From Brevundimonas basaltis (GTDB lineage Bacteria > Pseudomonadota > Alphaproteobacteria > Caulobacterales > Caulobacteraceae), in NCBI RefSeq assembly GCF_014202075.1, contig NZ_JACHFZ010000001.1:768998-832997 (forward strand): 64,000 bases of DNA. The letters are read 5' to 3'. Shown here piece by piece: positions 43,996 to 53,386 of this stretch. The notes below the pieces were generated by a model, which searched no databases, was not told the origin of the DNA, and saw only the letters and a list, made by a program, of their open reading frames with translations. The translations under genes and the position numbers were made by a program. Each line of letters starts with the position of its first letter. Positions within the stretch are counted from its first letter, which is position 1.

Positions 43996-45423
43996 ATGGA
44001 GCCGACGGCCGACCGCAAGCTGTTTCTGGGAGGCCGTCTCAAGCGGCTGCGCCGCGACCTGGCGCTGACCCAGACCGCAATGGCGCTCGATCTCGGCGTT
44101 TCACCCAGCTATCTCAACCACATAGAGAGGAACCAACGGCCGGTTTCCGCCCAGCTCCTGCTCCGGCTTGCGGATACCTATGACGTCGACCTGCGCACTT
44201 TCGGCCCGTCCGGCGGTCCGGCGACCGAGTCGGAACTGGCCGAGGCCTTCGCCGATCCGCTGTTCCAGGGGCTGCCGGTGCCGCGTCACGAGATCGTCCA
44301 GCTGGCCGAAGACCAGCCCGCGGCGGCCGACGCCCTGCTCCGTCTCTATCGCGCCTTCTCCGACCGCCGGGCTCGCGATCAGGCCGAGGCCGACATCTCG
44401 GGCGGCGCCGGCGACGACAGCCCCGCCGACTGGGTCCGGGAATACGTCCAGGGCCGCCGCAACCACTTTCCCGAACTGGACGCCCTCGGCGAGGCTCTGG
44501 CGGAGACGCTCGAGGCCGAAACGCCCGGCGAGTCGTTCGAGACCCGCGCCCGCGCCCGGCTGCTGTCGCGGCACGGCCTGACCGTCCGCACCCTGCCCGC
44601 CGAGGTCATGGTCGAATGGACGCGCCGCTACGATCCGCACCGCAAGCGGCTGCTGCTGTCTGAAACCCTGGGGCCTTCATCCCGCGCCTTCGCCGTCGCC
44701 TTCCAGCTGGCCCTGTCCGAGCACGACGCCGAACTCACCGCCCTGACCGACGCCGCCTCCGCGCCCGACGAACCCACACGGCGGCTGCTCAAGGTGTCTC
44801 TGACCAACACGCTCGCGGCGGCCATCCTTATGCCCTACGCCGCGTTCCAGCGAACGGCTGAAGAGACCGACTATGACGTGGCCCGGCTTGGCGCCCGGTT
44901 CGGCGTTTCATTCGAGCAGGTGGCCCACCGGCTGACCACGCTGTCGCGGCCCACCGCACGGGGCGTGCCGTTCTTCCTCATGCGGGTCGATCAAGCGGGC
45001 AATATCTCGAAGCGATTCGCCTCCGGGACCTTTCCTTTTTCCCGGTTTGGAGGAGCGTGCCCGCGTTGGCGGCTGCACAGCGCCTTCCGCACCCCCGGAC
45101 GGGTGGTCACCCAGATCATCGAGACGCCGGACGGCGGGCGCTGGTTCACCCTCGCCCGCACGGTCGACCGTCAGGGGCATGACGCCTTCACGGAAGGGCA
45201 CGATCTCGCCATTGGCCTTGGCTGCGAGCTGAAGCACGCCCATCGTCTGATCTATGCCCGGGGCCTCGATCTGGCCACGCCCGCGGTCACCCCTATCGGC
45301 CCCGCCTGCCGGCTCTGTCACAGGCATCCCTGCGCCGAGCGCGCCGCGCCGCCGGTCGACCGGTCCCTGACCGTGGACGACTGGTCGAAATCGATCAGTC
45401 CGTATCCGTTTTCGGCGGACTGA
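43996..45423 (+). CDS. Short-chain fatty acyl regulator family transcription factor (ScfR/RamB type)
   Basis: A 475-residue regulator. The N-terminal XRE helix-turn-helix (about 10-68) has [28 protein letters not shown]. The centre has an IrrE-like peptidase-fold remnant ([17 protein letters not shown]) without a clear HExxH, and the C-terminal DUF2083 part ends with a conserved cysteine cluster ([18 protein letters not shown]). RamB of Corynebacterium, of the same architecture, represses glyoxylate-shunt genes. Divergence from aceA supports control of acetate metabolism here. The start is ATG at 43996. Confidence 0.88.
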   Translation: MEPTADRKLFLGGRLKRLRRDLALTQTAMALDLGVSPSYLNHIERNQRPVSAQLLLRLADTYDVDLRTFGPSGGPATESELAEAFADPLFQGLPVPRHEIVQLAEDQPAAADALLRLYRAFSDRRARDQAEADISGGAGDDSPADWVREYVQGRRNHFPELDALGEALAETLEAETPGESFETRARARLLSRHGLTVRTLPAEVMVEWTRRYDPHRKRLLLSETLGPSSRAFAVAFQLALSEHDAELTALTDAASAPDEPTRRLLKVSLTNTLAAAILMPYAAFQRTAEETDYDVARLGARFGVSFEQVAHRLTTLSRPTARGVPFFLMRVDQAGNISKRFASGTFPFSRFGGACPRWRLHSAFRTPGRVVTQIIETPDGGRWFTLARTVDRQGHDAFTEGHDLAIGLGCELKHAHRLIYARGLDLATPAVTPIGPACRLCHRHPCAERAAPPVDRSLTVDDWSKSISPYPFSAD

Positions 45424-45464
45424 TCCTTCAGCACGATCCGGACGGTCGGTGTCGCCCAGAGAGA

Positions 45465-46460
45465 TCAGCCCGGGTGCCGGGCCCGATCGAGGGCGCGGCC
45501 AGCCGCCGCAAGTTCGTCGGCCATCACCGACTTCAGCCGCTCCGGGGCGACAATCTCCACCCGTTCGCCCCAGGTGAACAGATGCCAGGCCAGTTCCCGC
45601 ATGCCCGAGGCGCGGAAACGGACCATGACGCCGCCGTCCGACTGGTCCTCGACGCTCTGGGTCGGATGCCAGCGCCACGCCCGGGCCTCGTCCGCCCCCT
45701 CCGGCGCCACCTTCAGCACCACATCCTCGATCTCATCCTGATAGATGCCGAAGGACTGGCTGGCGAAACCCTGCAGGTCGAAGTCCGGGGGCGGCGAGGC
45801 CGTCCCCTCCTCGCTCCGCACGGCGCTCATCCGGTCGAGGCGGAAAGTCTGGATACGGCCGCTCTCGCGGTCAGCGGCGACCAGATAGTTGGCCCGACCA
45901 AACATCACCCCGCACGGCGCCACGCTGCGGCTGCGCGCCTCGGCGCCCGGCCGGCTGTAGATGAAGCCCAGCGGACGGCCCGCCAGCACGGCCTGACGGA
46001 TCTCGGCCAGCACCGCCTCGTCGGCCGAGGGTCGGGGCCCGGCCTGAACCGCGATGGTTTCGGCTCGCACCAGCGCCTCGAGATCGGGGGCCAGCCGGTT
46101 CAGCGTGGTCGAGCGCATGGCTGACTTCAGCTTGCGTTCCAGCCCCTCCAGCGCCGCCGCCCGGCCGGACTCGCCGCTTGCTTTCAGCGCCTGCGCCGCC
46201 TTGGCCAGTTCGATCAGCTCGGCCGTGGTCGGGGCCTGTTCGAAGGCCGACAGCCCGCCGCGGATGCGCCAGCGCTTGTTGGGCGGGTCCGAGACCTCCT
46301 CAGTCTGCGGGAACAGGCTGATCACGGCGTCGCGCAGCCGTTCGGCCGTGCGCCGTCCGACGTTCAGATCGCGCTCGATCTCGCCCAAGGTTACGCCTTC
46401 GGCGCTGGCCGCCATGCGCCGGGCGAGGTCGAGAACCAGGGCCGCCTTGTCGTGTCTCAT
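45465..46460 (-). CDS. WYL-domain transcriptional regulator (YafY type)
   Basis: A 331-residue protein. An N-terminal winged helix (ARRMAASAEGVTLGEIERDLNVGRRTAERLRDAV) is followed by a WYL domain (about 145-225; PLGFIYSRPGAEARSRSVAPCGVMFGRANYLVAAD) and a WCX C-terminal extension. WYL domains bind nucleic-acid or nucleotide ligands and often control DNA-damage or defence genes. No such genes are adjacent. The ATG at 46460 fits family alignments better than one 12 codons upstream. It is divergent from the small gene at 46550. Confidence 0.87.
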   Translation of the reverse strand: MRHDKAALVLDLARRMAASAEGVTLGEIERDLNVGRRTAERLRDAVISLFPQTEEVSDPPNKRWRIRGGLSAFEQAPTTAELIELAKAAQALKASGESGRAAALEGLERKLKSAMRSTTLNRLAPDLEALVRAETIAVQAGPRPSADEAVLAEIRQAVLAGRPLGFIYSRPGAEARSRSVAPCGVMFGRANYLVAADRESGRIQTFRLDRMSAVRSEEGTASPPPDFDLQGFASQSFGIYQDEIEDVVLKVAPEGADEARAWRWHPTQSVEDQSDGGVMVRFRASGMRELAWHLFTWGERVEIVAPERLKSVMADELAAAGRALDRARHPG

Positions 46461-46549
46461 GCGGCGGACAAGAGCATACGTCCGATTTTGACGCAACGCT
46501 GTCCCATAGTCAGATCATCGACAGAGTCACCGCTTCAGGAGCTTTTCCC

Positions 46550-46780
46550 ATGGCCCGCGCTTTCGCCCCCCAAACCGCCGTCGCCGCCTCCCGCTATCTG
46601 ATCGTGCCGTGCGAGGCAGACGGCTGCGGCGACCTCGCCGTCATCTGGGATCGGCTTGAGGAACAGGTGATTGACGTCATCGACGCCCGCGCCTCCGCCC
46701 GCTACGCCGATGAAGACGCCCTGTGGGACGAGGCCCGCCCGGCCTTCGACCCCGCCGAGGACTTCCGCATCGCCGCCTGA
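46550..46780 (+). CDS. Small protein of unknown function
   Basis: A 76-residue acidic protein (SRYLIVPCEADGCGDLAVIWDR, then ADEDALWDEARPAFDPAEDF). It has two cysteines but no signal peptide. AGGAG eight bases before ATG 46550 supports translation. It is divergent from the WYL regulator and followed by the TPR-sulfotransferase gene after 71 bases. No family recognised. Confidence 0.65.
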   Translation: MARAFAPQTAVAASRYLIVPCEADGCGDLAVIWDRLEEQVIDVIDARASARYADEDALWDEARPAFDPAEDFRIAA

Positions 46781-46851
46781 ACCCTCGCTCCGGCTTGCGG
46801 CGACGGCTTCAGGCGGCTAGCCCTCCTGCTTGCCGGGAGGACGACCGAACC

Positions 46852-48333
46852 ATGACGACGCAGACGGTGGATGGAGCGCAGCTGGTCAACGGCGCGCTGG
46901 CCGCATTTCAGGCCCGCGAGCGCGACGACGCCGCCTACCTGCTGGCCAAGGCGGTTCAGGCCGATCCGCCGCTCGGCGCGCGTTGGGCCTCGGTCTCGCG
47001 ACTGGCCGCCACCATCGGCGAGATCACCCTTGCCCTGACCGCCGCCCGCAAACATGTGTTGGCGACGCCGACGCCGGAGGCCCGGCTGGCCTACGCTCAA
47101 TTGCTGATCCAGAGCGGCCGCACCCACGACGCCCTACGCGAAGGCGCGGCGCTGGCGCGCGAACGGCCGAACGACCCCGCCGCCCTGCATTTCCTCGCCA
47201 CCTGTCAGGTCCAGCTGGGCGACCACGACGCCGCCATCGCCAACCTGCGCCGCATCATCGCCCTCCCCGGCGTACAGCTGGGCGCCGAGAACGCCTGGCA
47301 TGTGTTGGCGGACATCAAGAAATTCACCACGGACGACCCCGACATCGCCCGGATGGAGGCGATGCTGGAGCGGATCGGCACGTCCGACGCCCACCGCCAG
47401 AGCCGGATCGTCATGCTCTACGCCCTCGGCAAGGCGCTGGACGACGCCGGCCAGCTCGAGCGCGCCTTCGCCTGTTTCGACGAAGCCGCCAAGCTGCAGA
47501 AGCTCGACAGCACCTTCAACGCCGCCCACGCCGACGCCTTCGTGGACGCCGTAGTCGAGGGTTGGGACCGGGCCTTCATGGACCGCCTGCCGAGGAGCAC
47601 GGTCGACAGCGAGCGGCCCATCTTCGTGCTCGGCCTGCCCCGCTCGGGCACCACCCTGGTCGAGCAGATCCTCGTCAGCCACTCGCAGGTCGTGGACGGC
47701 GCGGAGGCCAACCTGTTCCGCCCCGCCGCCATGGCCATCAAGGGCTATACCCCGGATGAGGTTCGGGCCTCGTTCGACCGTCCTGATGCCGACGCCCTGC
47801 CGACCCGGATCGGCGAGGCCTATCTGCACCTCGTGGACGAGCGTTTCGGCAAGACCGGACGCGTCGTCGACAAAACCCTGAACCAGACCCGCTACCTCGG
47901 CCTGATCCATCAGGTGCTGCCCAAGGCGAAGCTGATCTGGCTGCGCCGCGACCCGGCCGGCATCGCCTGGTCCTGCTATCGCACCCGCTTCGCCAAGGGC
48001 GTCGACTGGACCCGCTCGCTGACCGACATCGCCGCCTATTTCAAGGGCGAGGATCGGCTGCACGCCCACTGGTCGAAGGTGCTGGGCGACAGCCTGCTGA
48101 CCGTGCCCTACGAGGCGCTGGTCGACGACCCCGACACCTGGATGCGGCGCATCATCGAACATGTCGGTCTGGAGTGGGAGGACGGCGTCCGCGACTTCCA
48201 CAAGACCGAACGCGCCGTCACCACCGCCAGCTTCGCCCAGGTCCGCAAGCCGATGTACGCCTCGTCGAAAGAAGCCTGGAAGAAGTACGAGGCCCAGCTC
48301 AAGCCGTTTTTCGACGCCTACGGCAAGGCCTGA
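46852..48333 (+). CDS. TPR-repeat sulfotransferase family protein
   Basis: A 493-residue protein. The N-terminal half (about 5-230) is tetratricopeptide repeats (LLAKAVQADPPLGARWASVSRL, ALHFLATCQVQLGDHDAAIANL). The C-terminal half (about 255-490) is a PAPS-dependent sulfotransferase with phosphosulfate-binding FVLGLPRSGTTLVEQIL and WLRRDPAGIAWSCYRTRF, which binds the 3'-phosphate. Proteins of this plan are thought to sulfate peptides or glycans, but no acceptor is identifiable. The start is ATG at 46852 with GGGAGG upstream. Confidence 0.9.
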   Translation: MTTQTVDGAQLVNGALAAFQARERDDAAYLLAKAVQADPPLGARWASVSRLAATIGEITLALTAARKHVLATPTPEARLAYAQLLIQSGRTHDALREGAALARERPNDPAALHFLATCQVQLGDHDAAIANLRRIIALPGVQLGAENAWHVLADIKKFTTDDPDIARMEAMLERIGTSDAHRQSRIVMLYALGKALDDAGQLERAFACFDEAAKLQKLDSTFNAAHADAFVDAVVEGWDRAFMDRLPRSTVDSERPIFVLGLPRSGTTLVEQILVSHSQVVDGAEANLFRPAAMAIKGYTPDEVRASFDRPDADALPTRIGEAYLHLVDERFGKTGRVVDKTLNQTRYLGLIHQVLPKAKLIWLRRDPAGIAWSCYRTRFAKGVDWTRSLTDIAAYFKGEDRLHAHWSKVLGDSLLTVPYEALVDDPDTWMRRIIEHVGLEWEDGVRDFHKTERAVTTASFAQVRKPMYASSKEAWKKYEAQLKPFFDAYGKA

Positions 48334-48756
48334 TCAGCAGGTCGGATAACGCTCGCGCATGGTCTCGACCGACCACGCGCAAAGACGCCGAAGTCTGTCC
48401 GCGTCGAGATCCGACAGCCGGTTGAAATAAAGGCAGGAGACGCTGGTCTTGAACTTGCCGAGGCCGTCCATCAGCTCGGGCCGCGCCTTGAAGCCGGGCA
48501 TGATGTAGAGCGACATGTTGGCCTTGCGCGGCGAGAAGCCGATGATCGGCCAGTCGGCGGGCTTGTTGGTCGTGTTGACGTAGGTGTAGCGGCCGAAGCC
48601 GATGATCGACGATCCCCACATCACGGGCTTCTCGCCGGTGATCTCCTCCAGCAGGGCGCACAGCTTCGCGGAGTCCTCGCGGCGGCCGGCGTGGTCGACC
48701 GAGGCGATGAAATTGGCGGGTGGAACGTCGGTGGGCCGGGTCTTCAGCTCGGGCAT
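48334..48756 (-). CDS. DUF1801 family protein
   Basis: A 140-residue protein with KLCALLEEITGEKPVMWGSSIIGFG, then YTYVNTTNKPADWPIIGFSPRKANMSLYI, the DUF1801 (YdhG-like) pattern; function unknown. The start ATG shares a base with the CYTH stop (TGATG), making it the last gene of the long pnt-cupin-CYTH operon. It converges with the sulfotransferase. Confidence 0.87.
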   Translation of the reverse strand: MPELKTRPTDVPPANFIASVDHAGRREDSAKLCALLEEITGEKPVMWGSSIIGFGRYTYVNTTNKPADWPIIGFSPRKANMSLYIMPGFKARPELMDGLGKFKTSVSCLYFNRLSDLDADRLRRLCAWSVETMRERYPTC

Positions 48757-49277
48757 CAGGCGGGCTCCGGGCGGCCATTCACGACCAGTTCTCCGCCAGC
48801 ATAGCGCGGATCGGCGGTCACCTCACGCAGGGCGAAGGCCGGGTCTGGAAAGGCCGCCATGGCCGCGTCGTCGGCGAACTCCGCCTCGGCGAGGAACAGT
48901 CCCGCCAGAGGCCCCCCGAACCGGTCGACCGACAGGGTGACCTCGCCGGCGGCGTAGTGGTGGCGCGTCTTGCACATGCGCCGCCCAGGCAGGTTCTCGA
49001 ACAGACCGTACTCCGCTTCGGTCAGATAGAGGGTGGTGATCAGCCGCCGGTCGGGCGCCAGATCGGCCTTCTTCGACAGCCGCAGGATCGGCGCCCCGCC
49101 ACCGACCGGCGTCGCCCGCCGCAAGCGCAGCAGCGAGTTATCGACATACAGATCCTCGATCGCCTCGGCCCGCACCACCGGCAGGTCCGGCAGCCCGGTG
49201 CATAGCCACCGCCGCTCACGCTCTACGGCGGCGTATTTCTCCGGTTTGAGGAAGCCGAGGGCTGCGGGGTCGGTCAT
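48756..49277 (-). CDS. CYTH-domain protein
   Basis: A 173-residue CYTH (triphosphate tunnel) protein. The N-terminal VERERRWLC is the ExExK-type motif. Alternating charged strands follow (LRLRRATP, LRLSKKADL, TRHHYAAGEVTLSVDRF, LFLAEAEF). Family members hydrolyse inorganic or organic triphosphates or make cyclic AMP; the reaction here is not determined. The ATG at 49277 overlaps the cupin stop (ATGA). Confidence 0.85.
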   Translation of the reverse strand: MTDPAALGFLKPEKYAAVERERRWLCTGLPDLPVVRAEAIEDLYVDNSLLRLRRATPVGGGAPILRLSKKADLAPDRRLITTLYLTEAEYGLFENLPGRRMCKTRHHYAAGEVTLSVDRFGGPLAGLFLAEAEFADDAAMAAFPDPAFALREVTADPRYAGGELVVNGRPEPA

Positions 49278-49693
49278 TTGGGCGATCCTGCGGGCGCCCA
49301 TCCTTCGGGCGCCAGTTCGAAGCTCGCAAAATCGAACCCGGGCGCGACGGTGCAGCCGACCAGCGTCCAGTCGCCCAGGCTCTCGGCCGCCTGCCACTGG
49401 CCGGCCGGAACCACACCCTGCGGCCGCTCGCCCTTCGCCAGATCAGGCCCCAGCGTCAGCACCCCCTGCCCCTCGATGCTCAGGGCCAGCGGCGCGCCGG
49501 CGTGGAAATGCCAGACCTCGACGGCGTCCACTCTGTGCCAATGCGACCGCTCGCCGGCCCCCAGCAGGAAATAGATGGCCGTCGAGGCCGCGCGCCCGTC
49601 GATCAGACGCGGATCGCGGAAGGTCTCGCGATAGTGGCCGCCCTCTGGGTGCGGCTTCAGGTCCAGCAGGCGGATGATCTCGTCGGCGGTCAC
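49274..49693 (-). CDS. Cupin_5 (DUF985) family protein
   Basis: A 139-residue beta-barrel protein with HPEGGHYRETFRD, STAIYFLLGAGERSHWHRVDAVEVWHFH and a C-terminal GCTVAPGFDFASFELA, the conserved blocks of DUF985. The His-rich centre suggests metal binding; the substrate is unknown. The start is GTG at 49693, overlapping the pntB stop (GTGA). Confidence 0.88.
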   Translation of the reverse strand: MTADEIIRLLDLKPHPEGGHYRETFRDPRLIDGRAASTAIYFLLGAGERSHWHRVDAVEVWHFHAGAPLALSIEGQGVLTLGPDLAKGERPQGVVPAGQWQAAESLGDWTLVGCTVAPGFDFASFELAPEGWAPAGSPK

Positions 49694-51105
49694 AGCGCCT
49701 TCACGATCCCCTCGACCATCTTCTTGGCGTCGGCGAACAGCATCATGGTGTTGTCGCGGAAGAACAGCTCGTTCTCGACGCCGGCGTAGCCCGAACCCAT
49801 GCCGCGCTTGATGAACAGCACCGTCCCGGCCTTCTCCACGTCCAGCACCGGCATGCCGTAGATCGGGCTCTGCGGGTCGGTCTTGGCCGAGGGATTGGTG
49901 ACGTCGTTGGCGCCGATGACGAAGGCCACGTCGCAGCTCGAGAACTCGCTGTTGATGTCCTCCAGCTCGAACACCTCGTCATAGGGCACGTTCGCTTCCG
50001 CCAGCAGCACGTTCATGTGGCCGGGCATGCGGCCGGCGACGGGGTGGATGGCGTATTTCACCTCGACCCCTTCCTCCTTCAGCGTATCGGCCATCTCGCG
50101 CAGCGCATGCTGGGCCTGGGCCACCGCCATGCCGTAGCCGGGGACGATGATGACCTTGGAAGCGTTCTTCATGATGAAGGCGGCGTCCTCGGCCGAGCCC
50201 TGTTTGACAGGGCGGGTTTCGGCCGCGCCGCCGCCGCCCGCCGCCGTCTCGCCGCCGAAGCCGCCGAGGATCACCGAGATGAAGCTGCGGTTCATGCCCT
50301 TGCACATGATGTAGCTCAGGATCGCGCCCGAACTGCCGACCAGCGCTCCGGTGATGATCAGGGCGATGTTCTCGAGCGTGAAGCCCAGCGCCGCCGCGGC
50401 CCAGCCGGAGTAGGAGTTGAGCATCGACACCACCACTGGCATGTCCGCCCCGCCGATGGGGATGATCAGGGTCGCGCCGAGGATCAGGGCGATGATGAAC
50501 ACCCCCCAGAAGGCCCACACCGCCGTCCCGCCCGAGCCGATCATCACCCCGATCAGCAGCACCAACCCCAACGCCAGGGCGATGTTGATCAGGTGTCGCG
50601 CCGGCAGGATGATCGGCGCTCCGCTCATGTTGCCGTTCAACTTGGCGAAGGCGATCACCGAGCCGGTGAAGGTCACCGCCCCGATGGCGACGCCGAGGCT
50701 CAGTTCGATGATCGACAGGGTCTTGATGCCGCCCGTCGCCGTGGCGATGCCGAAGCTCTCCGGCGCATAGACCGCCCCCACCGCCACCAGGCAGGCGGCC
50801 ATGCCGACCAGGCTGTGGAAGGCCGCGACCAGCTGGGGCATCTGGGTCATCTGAACCCGCGCCGCGATCAGGGCCCCCGCCCCGCCGCCGACGATCACCC
50901 CCGCCGCGATCAGACCAAGGGTCAGCGGGTCCAGCACGTTCGTCGACCACAGCGTCGCCAGCGTCACCGCCACGGCCAGGGCCATGCCGACCATGCCCAG
51001 CGTATTCCCGCGCCGGCTCGTCTCCGGGCTCGACAGCCCGCGCAGGCTGAGAATGAACAGGACGCCCGAAACCAGATAGGCCAGGGCCGCGATCGATGCG
51101 TTCAT
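49690..51105 (-). CDS. pntB: NAD(P) transhydrogenase subunit beta
   Basis: A 471-residue subunit. About nine helices (5-260) form the proton channel. The NADP-binding domain (about 290-471) has VIIVPGYGMAVAQAQHAL, AIHPVAGRMPGHMNVLLAEA and ANDVTNPSA. With PntAA and PntAB it uses proton-motive force to reduce NADP+ with NADH. The start is ATG at 51105. The cupin gene overlaps its end. Confidence 0.96.
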   Translation of the reverse strand: MNASIAALAYLVSGVLFILSLRGLSSPETSRRGNTLGMVGMALAVAVTLATLWSTNVLDPLTLGLIAAGVIVGGGAGALIAARVQMTQMPQLVAAFHSLVGMAACLVAVGAVYAPESFGIATATGGIKTLSIIELSLGVAIGAVTFTGSVIAFAKLNGNMSGAPIILPARHLINIALALGLVLLIGVMIGSGGTAVWAFWGVFIIALILGATLIIPIGGADMPVVVSMLNSYSGWAAAALGFTLENIALIITGALVGSSGAILSYIMCKGMNRSFISVILGGFGGETAAGGGGAAETRPVKQGSAEDAAFIMKNASKVIIVPGYGMAVAQAQHALREMADTLKEEGVEVKYAIHPVAGRMPGHMNVLLAEANVPYDEVFELEDINSEFSSCDVAFVIGANDVTNPSAKTDPQSPIYGMPVLDVEKAGTVLFIKRGMGSGYAGVENELFFRDNTMMLFADAKKMVEGIVKAL

Positions 51106-51133
51106 GGTGTTCGGTGTCCCCTCATCGTCGCCT

Positions 51134-51424
51134 TCACTTCCCCGCTGGCGGCGCACCGGCCGTCCGCGCCAGCCGCCACAGGGCGGCGGCGATGAACAGC
51201 GGGCCGATGAAGACCACGGCCCAGTCCCAGATGTTCATCTGCCGCTCCTGCGCCACGATGCGCAGCAGGATCGACGAGAACAGCAGCACCACCCCGCAGT
51301 CGAGGAAGCGCAGCTTGCGGATGGCGTCCTTCTCGCCCAGCCAGCTCCACAGCCACAGGGCCGCGCCGATCGCCGTGGCGATCCAGGACGCGCCGACCGC
51401 GAACTGCTGCGGATCGTAGATCAT
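51134..51424 (-). CDS. Small membrane protein in the pnt operon, unknown
   Basis: A 96-residue protein with about three hydrophobic segments (WIATAIGAALWLWSWLG, CGVVLLFSSILLRIVA, IWDWAVVFIGPLFIAAALW). It overlaps pntAB by four bases (ATGA) and precedes pntB by 28 bases. It is not a usual transhydrogenase subunit. An assembly or accessory role is a guess from position. Confidence 0.75.
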   Translation of the reverse strand: MIYDPQQFAVGASWIATAIGAALWLWSWLGEKDAIRKLRFLDCGVVLLFSSILLRIVAQERQMNIWDWAVVFIGPLFIAAALWRLARTAGAPPAGK

Positions 51425-51756
51425 CCGGCGTCGGCCGCCTTGGCGGGCGCGGGCGGCCGCTCCTTCTTGCGGTACATGGCCAGCATCCGCCGGGTGACCA
51501 TGAAGCCGCCGAAGATGTTGACGCTGGCCAGGGTCACGGCGGCCACGCCGGCCCCCTTGGCGATCCAGCCGTCGTCGCCGCTGGCCGCCGCCGCCGCGAT
51601 CAGCCCGCCGACCACGATCACCGATGAGATGGCGTTGGTGACCGCCATCAGCGGCGTGTGCAGCGCCGGCGTCACCGACCAGACGACATAGTAGCCGACG
51701 AAGATCGCCAGCACGAAGATGGCGAGGCGGAAGATGGTGGGGTCTACGTGTTCCAT
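51421..51756 (-). CDS. pntAB: NAD(P) transhydrogenase subunit alpha, membrane part
   Basis: A 111-residue subunit with three to four helices (FRLAIFVLAIFVGYYVVWSV, PLMAVTNAISSVIVVGGLI, AAVTLASVNIFGGFMVTRRM). It corresponds to the membrane end of E. coli PntA, encoded separately as in other alphaproteobacteria. It lies between two unknown genes, seven bases from one and overlapping the other. Confidence 0.93.
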   Translation of the reverse strand: MEHVDPTIFRLAIFVLAIFVGYYVVWSVTPALHTPLMAVTNAISSVIVVGGLIAAAAASGDDGWIAKGAGVAAVTLASVNIFGGFMVTRRMLAMYRKKERPPAPAKAADAG

Positions 51757-51763
51757 CAGTTCC

Positions 51764-52138
51764 TCACATTGGTTCGCGCGAGATCAGCCGGGCGTTGATG
51801 CAGATGATGTCGCCAAGGTGCCAGGCTGTCATCGGCTCAAAACAATCAGCGGCGATCTCCACCTGGTCACCGGGAAACGGCCGATCGCCGATCATCTCGT
51901 CTGACCAGCTGATCTGAACCCAACGCCCTTGAACGACATATGGCTCACCCGTCGCCCCCGCCTCTCCGAGTACACACACCGGATCGACAGTTTTGACGAA
52001 GCCGTATCGCAGGTTCGTCCCGTTGGGGTGGCGAGACTCCACGTATCGAAACTCGCCCGAAACGCTGTCGCCGTCTCGGAGGCAAACCGGTCCATATGCC
52101 TGCATGGTGGCGACCGCGGCGAGGCCGAGAAGCATCAT
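51764..52138 (-). CDS. Secreted protein inserted in the pnt operon, unknown
   Basis: A 124-residue protein with a short hydrophobic leader (MMLLGLAAVATMQAYG) and four cysteines in the mature part (PVCLRDGD, DPVCVLGE, ADCFEPM, IICINAR). Its ATG overlaps the pntAA stop (ATGA), so it is coupled to pntAA and separates it from pntAB. Predicted exported; no family recognised. Its base composition looks slightly less GC-rich than the flanking pnt genes. Confidence 0.72.
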   Translation of the reverse strand: MMLLGLAAVATMQAYGPVCLRDGDSVSGEFRYVESRHPNGTNLRYGFVKTVDPVCVLGEAGATGEPYVVQGRWVQISWSDEMIGDRPFPGDQVEIAADCFEPMTAWHLGDIICINARLISREPM

Positions 52139-53268
52139 CCCCTCACCCCTTCATGCACCACGGCCCCGCCGTGGGTCACCGCCGCCGCCTTGAGGATTTC
52201 GTCCTCCAGATCGACCGCCAGCACCCCGTCCTTGACCATCAGCCCGACGAAGGCGCTCAGGTTCCGGGCGTAGAGCGCCGAAGCGTCCGCCGCGATCCGG
52301 CCCGCCATATTGGTCCAGCCGACGATCCGCACGCCGTTCGACGTCTCCACCACCTCGGCCGGCTTCGCCCCCTCGACGTTGCCGCCGTTGTCGATGGCCA
52401 AATCAACCAGCACGCTGCCCGGCTTCATCGACGCCACATGCGCCGCCGTCACCAGCCGCGGGGCCGGCCGGCCGGGGATCAGGGCGGTGGTGATGACGAT
52501 GTCCTGTTTGACGATGTGGCTGGCGGTCAGCGCGGCCTGCTTGGCCTGATACTCGGCCGACATTGGTTTGGCGTAGCCGGCGGCGGTCTCGGCGGCCTTG
52601 AACTCCTCGTCCTCGACGGCGACGAATTTGGCGCCGAGCGACTCGACCTGCTCCTTCGACGCCGGACGCACGTCGGTGGCGGTGACCACCGCTCCCAGCC
52701 GCCGCGCCGTGGCGACCGCCTGCAGCCCGGCCACGCCCGCGCCCATGACGAAGACCTTGGCCGGGGCCACCGTGCCCGCCGCCGTCATCATCATCGGAAA
52801 ACCCTTGCCGAAGGCGTAGGCCGCCTCGATCACCGCCCGATAGCCGGCCAGATTGGCCTGGGACGATAGGGCGTCCATCACCTGCGCCCGGGTGATCCGC
52901 GGCACGAACTCCATGGCGAAGGCGGTCACGCCCTGGCCGGACAGCGCCGCCACCGTCTCCTTGTCGCGCCAGGCGTCCAGCAGGGCCACGACCACCGCGC
53001 CCGGCTTCAGGGCGCTGGTCTCCTGCGCCGTCGGCCCGCGCACCTTCAGCAGGATGTCGGCCCCCGCCAGCACGGCCTTGAGGTCCTTGGCCACCGCCGC
53101 GCCGGCGTCGGCGTAGTCGGCGTCGGGAATGGACGAACCGATCCCCGTCCCGGTCTCGACCGTCACGGTCGCGCCCAGGGCGGTCAGCTTCTTCACCGTT
53201 TCCGGGGTGACGGCGCAGCGCGTTTCGCCATCTCGGCGTTCGCGGGTCACGGCGATGGCGACAGCCAA
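52135..53268 (-). CDS. pntAA: NAD(P) transhydrogenase subunit alpha, NAD-binding part
   Basis: A 377-residue soluble subunit with an alanine-dehydrogenase-like fold. The first domain starts AVTRERRDGETRCAVTPETV. The NAD-binding Rossmann motif is VMGAGVAGLQAVATARRLGA, and the RQD loop region is LSSQANLAGYRAVIEAA. The start is TTG at 53268, supported by GGAGG seven bases upstream. It heads the pnt genes, 118 bases after the oxidase subunit IV gene. Confidence 0.95.
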   Translation of the reverse strand: MAVAIAVTRERRDGETRCAVTPETVKKLTALGATVTVETGTGIGSSIPDADYADAGAAVAKDLKAVLAGADILLKVRGPTAQETSALKPGAVVVALLDAWRDKETVAALSGQGVTAFAMEFVPRITRAQVMDALSSQANLAGYRAVIEAAYAFGKGFPMMMTAAGTVAPAKVFVMGAGVAGLQAVATARRLGAVVTATDVRPASKEQVESLGAKFVAVEDEEFKAAETAAGYAKPMSAEYQAKQAALTASHIVKQDIVITTALIPGRPAPRLVTAAHVASMKPGSVLVDLAIDNGGNVEGAKPAEVVETSNGVRIVGWTNMAGRIAADASALYARNLSAFVGLMVKDGVLAVDLEDEILKAAAVTHGGAVVHEGVRG

Positions 53269-53386
53269 GCGAATCCCTCCGTCCTCTCTCGACGAAGCGA
53301 CGTTAGGCTTATCCGGGACGGGCCGTCAAAAGGTGAGCGGGGCGGCGCTCAGGCAACGTGCGACCGCGTCGCGAGCGGTAGCGCCC

